DNA of 64,000 nt. It comes from Xiphydria camelus (lineage: Eukaryota; Arthropoda; Insecta; Hymenoptera; Xiphydriidae). Positions 56,401-64,000 of this stretch are shown here, in pieces (the first letter of the stretch is position 1; each line of letters starts with the position of its first letter). The translations under genes and the position numbers were made by a program. The stretch lies in the NCBI GenBank assembly GCA_963678675.1, contig OY783197.1:2886400-2950399 (forward strand). The letters are read 5' to 3'. The notes beneath the pieces are model-generated. The model worked only from the letters and a program-made list of their open reading frames with translations. It was not told the origin of the DNA and searched no databases.

Positions 56401-59400
56401 GACCTGGCGTTGAATAAAATGTCGTCGAATGCGAGCGACGGTATTGAAAACACTCGACCGCGCGTAGACTCCGCTGCGGGGACCGGAAACGGACTTTCCC
56501 CGGCGGACGACGACGCCAACCATCCTCCGCACATTCACAACATCGACGTCGAGTGCAGCAAGACCATGATGACGATCAATCTCGAGTTCAACCGAGCGTT
56601 CGACGGAGTTATTTACTCGAAGGTAATTGAAATTGTCGAGAGACGCGCGAAGTCCGCGGGGCGCGCGAAGAAAACTGATGCTCGGACGGCCCCTCGTCGC
56701 TGTGTTTAGGGATTCTACACGAGCCCGGAATGTCGCTACGTGGAGGAGAACTCCGGGAAGACCATGTACTCCTTCACGGTGAACTTGGACTCCTGCGGCA
56801 CTCAATTCATTAACGACTTCGAGGGGGAAGCCGGCCAGGCGTATTTGGAGAACACTTTGGTGCTGCAGGTGAGTGCGTACTTGAAGAGTCGTGAACGAAT
56901 GCCGGACTGAAAGAAAGTACAGGCTTCGCAGTGTATATTTATTTCCCTTACTTCTTTAACACGTTAAGCGCCACGCGGCACGATGCGTGTGCCACACCCA
57001 ATTTGGTTCTTAAGGCTCCACGTGGCGCAAATGTTATGCCGCAAAAAGAAATCAATAAAAATTTACAAAAAAAAATATCAGAAAAGGACAAAAATGTTGA
57101 TAAATTAATCTAACAAATAAATTGCCTGTCCCTTGGGGACAAAAATTCTGATTGCATTGTTGGCGCTTAACGTGTTAAGTTTGCCCTTTTTCATCCCAAG
57201 AGAGACGTGCAATTTTCCCTTTTTTCTTCTATAGGTAGTTCAATATTTTTTCCCTGAAACCACCTATTATTCGGCGTCTCAGTTGAGTTTATCTTTTCGT
57301 CATTTTGGATTACGTGGAAAGGGTCGAAATGATCAATATCTTTTTCTTTTCTTTTTTTTTTTTAATAAAATTGTACACAAGTACTACAATCCTTACTTTA
57401 TTTACTTGCATCAATATTTCGCTTAAAATACAAAAGCCTAGTTGAATTAACATTTCTTACCGGAAACTGAATTCCCATTTTCTTAAATCAGATCGCGATA
57501 CCCTCCCAAAAATACCCAGCCAGACATGTAATGTAAGTTTTACAGCAAAATCGGTCCATTAGCTGCTTAGATGTGTATATGGGACGCCGTTTTCAACAAG
57601 ACTGCCATATCCTCAACTTGACTTATTTCAAAATGAAACTTACAGGACTGTTGGATAAAAGTATACAGTTTAAGATGTGTATAATGATTTTTTTCCTAAA
57701 AGAAAATGTTTCAACTAAAAACAAATAAGTAGTCATAATTCACCCTGCTTTTCCTTGTGTTTTTCTAGGTGTACATACTCCCTCAAATTACTTTGACATG
57801 AGATATAAATTATTAAGTTACAAAAACATCCTTCATTCGCTTAATAAATATTGGCGTTTCACTGTACATCTTAAAATTCATTACTTTTTAAAACCACCGC
57901 AGATTTCCAATTTCTGGTGGATCTCCTTTTTTAATCGAAATTGTCCCCCCTTCTCGCTCAAATTTCCCCTATTTCCTCTAAAATCAAATACATGTGGGCT
58001 GTGAAGTCTGAAAGTACATCGGGACGTTGTGACATTTCGAGACGAAAAGTCATCTGACCGATCGCTCTTCGCCTCCAGAACGAAGCCGGCATACAGGAGG
58101 TGTGGGACACCATCCGCAAGGTGCGTTGTCTCTGGGAGGGAAATCTCAATAAAGCCGTCTCCGTCAGCCTCTCCGTCGACATGCTGAACCAGGAGATCGT
58201 CACGTTCAGCGGCGACACGGCGACTGCCAAAATGGACATTCAAATCGGACGCGGGCCCTTCGCCCCCACCGCCGACGGGCTCGTGAAGATCGGAGAGAAC
58301 ATGACGCTGGTGGTATCCGTCGAGGGGGATCCCGGATTCGATCTTCAGGTACGCCTCGCGGCGGAAGAACGAGGCATCGTTACGACGGGAAGCAGGAAGT
58401 TGGAACGTCACGCGTCCGTTACGTCGAATTTAATTGATACGATGAAGACGAGCGCGCCTTTCGCCTAATCGTAAACTTTCGCGTCCTTTGAAGAGGCAAC
58501 TTTACGATCGCTTCTTGCCCGCGGCGAACACGTAACGGCGACGACCGGGCGAAGGAGATGAGCCCCCGTTGTTTTCTTCCAGGTGCGCGACTGCGTTGCG
58601 CGCGACGAGACGTCGACGAACGTCGTGCAATTGACCGACGAACGCGGTTGCATCTTGAAGCCGAAACTGTTCGGCGCCTTCCAAAAGACGAAGGAGACCG
58701 GCAATACCGGCGCCTCGATAATCGCTTACGCGTTCTTCCAAGCGTTTAAATTCCCGGACGTGATGGACCTGCTGATGGAGTGCAACGTCGAGCTGTGCAA
58801 GACCGATTGCGAGCCTTGTCCCGACGATATGCAGGTACGAAATTGCGTTTCTATTGAACAAGTATCGTAGATTCTCATAGATTCTCACAGCAGGGTGGCT
58901 ACAGACCTGGAAACCCGGTAAAAATGTCGGGGAATTTGATCAATGGGGAAATTATCAGAGAATTTAGGATTTTTTCTGGAAATTGGAAATAAAGTGAAGT
59001 TAGTTTCTCGAAGTTTCATTATTGGAACATTTCACGATGCAATTGTACGATGTGCTCTACTCTACTTTATTTACCAGCATCAATAATTCATTTAAAATAT
59101 GATATCCTGGTTGAATTAATATTTCTTATCACAGGTCTGGCAATTTTTTTTCTGATTCCAAGCATTATCAACTTTGATATCCCAAAGTGCCAGACGTATT
59201 ACTTAGGTATGACGTAATTTGTATTTTTTTTTCACACTCTTAAAAATGTTAATGGCGCCAAAACCACCCTCGGAGCGCCGCCAGACCAGCCATTCCCTTG
59301 TTCGTACGTTACAAGGAGCTCATTATAAAAATTCTAGCCCTATTATCTACGGTGTAACGAAATCCGTTGCCAGCTCTCGGACTACGAGATCGTGCGCGTT

Positions 59401-59740
59401 GTGCTTTCAGCAAATCGATCCGGGCCGCCGACGTCGCGATCTCACTCGCGTCGCTTCCAACTCGAGCGATCTGCTGGACTCCATTCACGTCGGACACGGC
59501 TTCCGTGTCTTCATGCCCGAAGAGCTGAGCCTGCCGTCCGCCAAGGCCCTGAAGGAATTCGAGGAGCCACGCGGAATGATCCCAACCAGCACCGTTTGCA
59601 TGAGCCACGGAGGCTTTTACGTAACATTCTCCCTGATGCTGAATTTACTTATCGTCGCTACCGTTGTCTCCGTCGTGCTGTACGTAAAGCTACACAAGAT
59701 GAAAGCGGCGAAAGAGTACGATCTACACAGGGGCTGCTAG
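53451..59740 (+). CDS. ZP-domain transmembrane protein, 696 aa, eight coding exons
   Basis: Exons 53451-53817, 54547-54816, 56106-56393, 56468-56622, 56710-56868, 58079-58348, 58583-58834 and 59411-59740. Phases agree throughout (1,1,1,0,0,0,0), total 2,091 nt. Signal peptide MKYVLVLLLNVFLSATA. Residues about 123-308 are Pro/Ser/Gly-rich. The ZP domain runs from C338 (VECSK) to about 585, with ten cysteines (including ECRYV, DSCGTQF, VRCLWEG, RDCVARD, RGCILKP, ECNVELC, DCEPC). A furin-type site RRRRD is at 593-597, a membrane helix at about 656-678 and a 15-20 residue cytoplasmic tail. It belongs to the insect apical-matrix ZP family (dusky/miniature/cuticlin-like), which polymerises in the extracellular matrix to shape cuticle. 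The exact orthologue is not assigned. The first exon starts 8 bp after an acceptor, so a 5' non-coding exon lies upstream. Confidence 0.88.
53956..54536. mobile_element. TTAA-flanked MITE E in ZP intron 1, 581 bp
   Basis: TTAA at 53952-53955 and 54537-54540. Ends are CCCTCCAGTAGTCGCTAGCG and, inverted, CCTTTCAGTAGTCGCTAGAG. Contains TGCGGACTCAGAGTCCGCA-type palindromes and a stretch matching MITE A (ATTTACATGAAACTC region), so it is probably a larger or nested relative. Its right TTAA is part of the acceptor TTAATTGCAG of ZP exon 2. Confidence 0.82.
54945..55945. mobile_element. Fold-back element in ZP intron 2, about 1 kb
   Basis: The left arm (about 54950-55160) and right arm (about 55725-55940) pair over about 200 bp: CCTTATTTTGCAAAAA, GTGCCGGTTTTTCTCAATTT, GTAAACCGTTG, AACCAAAAATG, AAAACTGTTC. 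The middle is AT-rich and non-coding. Confidence 0.72.
56930..58010. mobile_element. hAT-like non-autonomous element, copy 2, in ZP intron 5
   Basis: CAGGCTTCGCAG at the left and CTGTGAAGTCTG at the right, with AAAGTA directly before (56924-56929) and after (58011-58016). Carries the nested TTAA MITE F and part of the AAAAGCAGGG element. It nearly fills the intron. Confidence 0.68.
56960..57174. mobile_element. TTAA-flanked MITE F, 215 bp, nested
   Basis: TTAA at 56956-56959 and 57175-57178, with inverted ends CACGTTAAGCGCCA / CACGTTAAGCGCCAA. It sits inside the hAT-like copy at 56930-58010, giving a relative age order. Confidence 0.85.
58894..59210. mobile_element. Left-end fragment of GGTGGCTACAGA element in ZP intron 7
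   Basis: GGTGGCTACAGACCTGGAAA matches the start of the element at 40735. The following GGGGAATTT, TTTTCTGGAAATTG and AAATAAAGTG phrases also match 41110-41170. The right end is not visible. Confidence 0.55.
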
Positions 59741-59816
59741 ACGGCGCGTACTTTAAGGCGCGCACGCGGAAGCACGTGCGCGGAGATGTGTAAATGATAA
59801 TAATTCTTCTCCCCCG

Positions 59817-59864
59817 ATCCGAGTCACAAACGCTATCAGAACTGTTGTCGTTTGTGACCCGGAT
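59817..59864 (+). repeat. Hairpin in the ZP gene 3' UTR
   Basis: ATCCGAGTCACAAACG pairs with CGTTTGTGACCCGGAT (16-bp arms, one mismatch) around a 16-base loop, 77 bp after the stop. The loop and arms do not match the other repeats in the window. Terminator-like in shape, but in an insect transcript it would be an mRNA structure. Confidence 0.6.
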
Positions 59865-60261
59865 AAAAGAAGGAAAGAACTCGCGCGCGAGAGAAGCTCG
59901 CCTCGTTCGTCTTCAGTCGCCGCGATTGCGGAACGACGAACGGATGGTGCTCGCGCGAGAGTTTCTCGGATAACTAAGCATCGCCGGTAGACGCGTTGAA
60001 GAAATCGTAGCCTTGCAGCTTATTTTTTACTAATTAAAAAGGGATAGTTATTCTAGCTCGCATAAATCGAGGGAAGTGTTGGATGCGCTGGACTCGGAGA
60101 ACGGGAAGGATCATCCGCATGCGGACGGAGCGCGTGACTAAGTTAGCCCCGAAAAACAGGTTCCACTTTTCCTATTTATACAGAACGGCAGATCTTGTAA
60201 TAAGCGTACTCCACTTGCGCTTACTGTTTTATATTTATAACGAGATGGCCAGTATGTAGGC

Positions 60262-60267
60262 AATAAA
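60262..60267 (+). terminator. Candidate polyadenylation signal of the ZP gene
   Basis: AATAAA, followed within 30 bases by a T-rich stretch. It implies a 3' UTR of about 530 bp. Other signals cannot be excluded. Confidence 0.45.
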
Positions 60268-60493
60268 GGGTTTTACACAAAGCAGGTCAACGAGGAAGGA
60301 CGACATGATTACGCGAACCACCAAAATGTGTGTGCAGTAAAACTCGTTTAAGAAACTCCTGTTTAAGAATCGAATCTTCTTCGATCCCTTGATTCGTATC
60401 TTAAATGAGTTTTACCGTACTTGTATCGTGCGAGGTCTCTTCGGCGAAACGGCGTATATGAGTAAAGAAATGCTGGTAGAAGAATCTTAAGTA

Positions 60494-60499
60494 TTTATT
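60494..60499 (-). terminator. Candidate polyadenylation signal of Mss4/RABIF
   Basis: The reverse complement reads AATAAA, 51 bp after the stop codon of the minus-strand gene. The two convergent genes then end about 230 bp apart. Confidence 0.55.
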
Positions 60500-60549
60500 C
60501 GATTATTCTCACGGTACAAAAACAAGTGCAATCACAAATCTCAACGCCG

Positions 60550-62914
60550 TCACTCGAGCTTCACCCTGGAGAGGGCGATGTACGATTTCCGCGTAGCCAA
60601 GTCGTGCCAGCCGACGGGACCCCTCTCGCAGTCCGCGCAGGCCAGATATTTGACGTTCTCCACCGTGTTGGAGACTCCGATGTTCTCGAATGTAAACATG
60701 TCCTCTACCAGCCAGTAATCGGATATCGATTCTCTGGCGTCCGCCTCTCCTTCTCCCTTTCGTTGCATGCAAGGCAGGGCGAACTGGAAATTCAGGGTGC
60801 TCAGAATTGTGCTCTACTTTCCCTGGTGGAAACATTTCTCATGATTTTTCAGTAATTTTCTGAGAAATTACTCAGAAATCTTCGTAAAATAAATAGATAA
60901 CTTTCACAGAAAGCCTCGTAAAATGTTGAATATTTTTTAGAAGAATTCGTATAATTTCAAATTTCTCAGAAATTGTAATAAAATCTTTAAAATTTAAAGA
61001 ATGATCGCGATTTTTAATATTAAAGCGCAAAGTTTGTAAATTTTCAGAATTTTAAAAGAATTATTCCATATTTTTAACGGATTTTTTCAACGTATTCGAA
61101 CGGCTCTAAGAATTTCTGAGATTACCTACTCAGAATTTTCCCGAGGGTATTTTCTGAGAGTCTGAGAATCCTAGAATTTCTCTGGAAATATTTTCCAATA
61201 AAATCGCAGAATATTTTTTAAATTTCTAAAAATAGCTTAGAATATTCACAATTTTTTTGCCAATTTTTAAACATTTTTGAATGAAAATTTATACACATCG
61301 ACATTCTTTATGATCGTATATTAATACATGTAATTGCTTTTTAGATTTATCCATAAGACAGTCATAAAAAGTACATGCATCCTTTCTAAGTATTGATAAG
61401 TAACTGCGGAACTGCAATTACGTTTTTCCTGTAATAGCAGTAGTCTTTTTCTTCATTACTAGTAGACCAATTTAAACTGCAGTTATAATAACATTATGAA
61501 CATCCTTATGAGATTAATTTTTAAGAGCAAATCGTTTTTCTCTCACAAAAAATGAAGTTATAATTTTTTAGAATTCCTCAGAAAAATACAAAGGAGTTAC
61601 CTATATGAAAATTGCCATCACTTTATTCTCAGAAATATTCAATATCTCCTAGAACTCAAAATAATTTGTAAGAATTTATCAGGAAAAATCAGAATAGTTT
61701 CATATGAAATATTTTCGAATTTTTTTCCAACAAATATTTATAATTTCTCAAAAATGATTACGAAATATAATGTATCAGAATTTTTGAGAAAATTTCAAGT
61801 TGAAGAAATGAAGCTTCCCAAATACTTTATCAGAAGTTTTCAGTTTTTCTCATAGAAACTGGAATATCGATTTTACTCAGAATTTCTCAGAAATTTTCAT
61901 AATTACTTAGAAAAACTAAAATTTCTATGCTTCAAAAGTTCTCTCAAAACTTTACTTCTCAGAATGTTTCAGTTTTTCATAATGTCTTATAATTTTGTGC
62001 ACTTCAGAATTTATCACTTGTCATAATTTTGTATTTTGGAGAAATTGTAAAATTTTAAGTTTTTGAAAAAATTTGGAGAAATATCTCCACCAGGGTTTCC
62101 GTTTCTAAGGGGTGTCTTTTCATTCTGGGGATCTCAAAAATAACTCATAGGAATTTTCCAAGTGATGTCAGAGCATACCGATTGATAAGATGAAAATCGC
62201 TGAATCAATATTCAATTCTCATTGGTTAAATATTTAATGTCATCCAATAAACATTGAAGTTTCATTGAGCAACCACATTTGTTTAACCAGTGAAAAGAAT
62301 GTAATATTTCCTAAAAGTCAAAAAATTGAAAATATGCCATATGTGTTACACGGATTGCAATAACTTCACACAGAAAGCAGCTACGATGCTGGAGGAAATT
62401 GGATTCGGCAGGATAAATTGAAGGCCACTACCGCGAGCCTGAATTTGCTGTAAGTACACAAGAAGTCTAATATTGCTCGAAATATCGTTGCTTGTCAAAT
62501 CGCTTTGAAATCATCGGCATTGCCTGCGAGTTTCTCTAATTCATAATAAATTTTTCGACCATCAGATCAAAAAACCGCGTGGTAGCGATCCAGGAATAAT
62601 AGAATTCGATTGATCAAAATTCATTATAATGCATACAAATGATTAGAAAAAGAAATGTTATGGTCCTACTAAATTGCGTCAATTTAGCCAATTAAATATT
62701 AAAAGGCTGCCCTTAATATGACAATGAAATGTGTTATTCGTATAAAGGAATCGACTCTGCGCTATCGAACTTTTCAGACACTCACTTCGATCGATATCAG
62801 CGTAGCGGCGCCTGGGTTCAATATTTTCGACGGGCAAAACGTGCAAAATACTTTATTTACATTCTTCCCATTTTCGTCCACCTTTAGCGTCCTGTCGCAG
62901 TCCTCGTTCGACAT
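60550..62914 (-). CDS. RABIF: Rab-interacting factor Mss4/RABIF, 120 aa, two exons
   Basis: Exon 1 complement(62786-62914), 43 codons, and exon 2 complement(60550-60783), 77 codons plus stop, join in phase 0 across a 2,002-bp GT/AG intron. Zinc ligands are C24-x2-C27 (KVFCTFCPSKILNPG) and C92-x2-C95 (KYLACADCERGPVGWH), and the Rab-contacting loop reads DYWLVEDMFTFENIGVSNTV. Length and motif order match vertebrate MSS4 (123 aa) and Drosophila stratum. Mss4 binds nucleotide-free exocytic Rabs such as Rab8/Rab10 in the cytosol and acts as a chaperone or weak exchange factor. Start: the ATG at 62914 is the first in frame, and the upstream open part has only a GTG. All key residues are intact. Confidence 0.92.
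60784..62785 (-). other. Mss4/RABIF intron, AT-rich with CAGAAATTTCT-like repeats
   Basis: The first 1.2 kb (60840-62060) consists largely of degenerate TTTCTCAGAAATT-type phrases in both orientations, an unusual low-complexity tract. No ORF or TE end recognised. Confidence 0.6.
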
Positions 62915-63475
62915 GTTGAGCTTCTCCTGATTTGTAATTTCAAACTTGCGATAGTTTGCCGTCACTCGCGTTTTGAGGTTAGCTTAAATTAGCATTTCGT
63001 CGCGTTGTAAGTTTTGATATTAGTGTTTGTAAGTTCGTAAACTGTCGTCATCTCGTCGCATCGCACGAGTCTACGAGTGAGTTTTAGCAAATTTTCAGGC
63101 GTGCGAGAGGTAATTATGCGCGGGTAGTGTGAGCGTCTATTTTCACCGATCGAAACGCTACGTACAACGCGAGATTATTTATTGCAGCACATGTCTCCGA
63201 GCGATGACTATTCGACACGAATTATAAGGATGATATTTACACCTGATATTTCGCTAGATTTACAGAATAATCATTTCATACCGCAGTAAAACACACCTCA
63301 CTTGTAAAGTCTAATGGACGACTTCAGTCACGACGACATTTTAAATCGAACTGATGAAAAAGTTGCGCGAGAGTCGTCCGTGCATTTACATCGCACATTC
63401 TGTTAGAGCCCAATAAGATCATTGGTCTGCTCCAATGGAAAGTGCAACGGCCTAGCCTGATTGGTTCGGATTTTA
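62915..63475. promoter_or_regulatory. 5' flank of Mss4/RABIF with a 30-codon ORF on the other strand
   Basis: Holds the Mss4 promoter and 5' UTR on the minus strand. On the plus strand ATG 63314 opens MDDFSHDDILNRTDEKVARE and stops after 30 codons (63406). This could be the start of a divergent gene's upstream ORF, but no donor or continuation is evident. Confidence 0.4.
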
Positions 63476-63631
63476 GGGCCGGTCAACAAAGTTCCCTTAA
63501 ACTTAAGTGACACTTATTTCCTATGAAGCAGCCAATAGCAAAGCAGTTGCTGCTGGAGATTGCTTTACTATTGGCTACTCTGTAGCAGTTAAGTATCACT
63601 TAAGTTTGAGGGGACTTGGTCGAACCGGCCC
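63476..63631. mobile_element. Harbinger-type MITE, 156 bp, TTA duplication
   Basis: Ends GGGCCGGTCAACAAAG and, inverted, GGGCCGGTTCGACCAAG, then pairing AAACTTAAGTGACACTTA / AAACTTAAGTGATACTTA and AGCCAATAGCAAAGCA / AGCCAATAGTAAAGCA. TTA lies on both sides (63473-63475, 63632-63634). The 3-bp TWA duplication is the PIF/Harbinger mark. It lies 560 bp upstream of the Mss4 start. Confidence 0.75.
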
Positions 63632-63634
63632 TTA

Positions 63635-64000
63635 AAGGTGTCATAGCCGCTAGCGTCGATCCAATCAGCAGAGCCGTTGTGCGCAAATTTGCGAATAAGC
63701 TTTGTCGTCGCACGGCAGCGACGACGCCATTTGTGAACGAGTCTTACCATCGCACGAAGTTGCGTCATTCGTAGCTCGACTATTGCGTGCAGTGGGTGTC
63801 TACGAGGACACATGGCAGTGTGATTTCGTCGCAATTTCAACGGATTACGCAGGCGGCACGCCAGTTTTATCGACTGCAGTGTTGACGCGCGGAACGGTAC
63901 GTCGAGTTGTTCTTTAACGACGCATGTGTTGCCTCCGCCTCGTATTTCCTTCGCAGCACTCGGTTATTGCGCGATCGTGCGCTCCGGAAACACTCGTTCA
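63635..64000. other. CpG-richer end of window, no supported gene
   Basis: A 71-codon plus-strand frame (63702-63917) and an 83-codon minus-strand frame (63840-63589, overlapping the MITE) are open, but neither shows a known motif. Either could be an exon running off the window. Confidence 0.35.

Noticed and set aside
1..64000. tRNA, rRNA, CRISPR, bacterial operons
   Set aside because: Scanned by eye for tRNA B-box/GTTCGA contexts, spacer-repeat arrays and operon-like ORF runs. None found that I could support.

Overview
This window is insect nuclear DNA, most probably from a hymenopteran such as an ant (inference). The genes have introns with GT/AG borders. Two host genes at the right end have clear animal homologues. 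Much of the rest is transposon debris of types common in insects: CMC/CACTA, PIF/Harbinger, P element, Ty3/gypsy, BEL/Pao, R1-like LINE, mariner and TTAA-flanked MITEs. There is no bacterial-type gene organisation, CRISPR array or convincing tRNA/rRNA gene.

Layout. 1-9.5 kb holds a degenerate CMC-type accessory gene and then the best-preserved object in the window: an apparently intact 7,665-bp CACTA-like (CMC) DNA transposon at 1738-9402. It has identical 23-bp inverted ends beginning CACTG, a TA target duplication, repeat-rich subterminal zones and two divergent multi-exon genes, both open end to end when spliced: an 864-aa C2H2/Tnp2-like transposase (minus) and a 555-aa accessory protein (plus). 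It sits inside an SR-rich gag-like fragment. 9.5-32 kb is a TE graveyard with two tandem arrays (126 bp x 11 and about 413-430 bp x 4), broken Harbinger, P-element, gypsy and BEL pieces, an IS4-type DDE fragment, an LTR-like insert and an AC-rich tract. 32-38 kb has a 546-bp duplication, mariner-type fragments, a fold-back element and a solo LTR inserted into an R1-like LINE. 38-53 kb is mostly non-coding: TTAA- and TA-flanked MITEs, larger inverted repeats, CpG-rich patches and a candidate TATA promoter at 43.36 kb.

53.4-63 kb carries the two host genes, convergently arranged. The first, plus strand, is a 696-aa zona pellucida (ZP) domain membrane protein in eight coding exons (53451-59740), a probable apical extracellular-matrix or cuticle-shaping protein. 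Its introns are full of MITEs, one ending only 6 bp upstream of an exon. The second, minus strand, is a complete two-exon gene for the 120-aa Rab-interacting factor Mss4/RABIF (Drosophila stratum), 62914 to 60550. Their 3' ends are about 0.3-0.8 kb apart.

The headline candidate is the two-gene CMC element. Second is the MITE that has replaced the usual branch-point and pyrimidine context of ZP exon 2. Several open blocks (9.6-10.2, 23-23.75, 31.1-31.8 and 34.85-35.8 kb) could not be assigned and are recorded as unknown.
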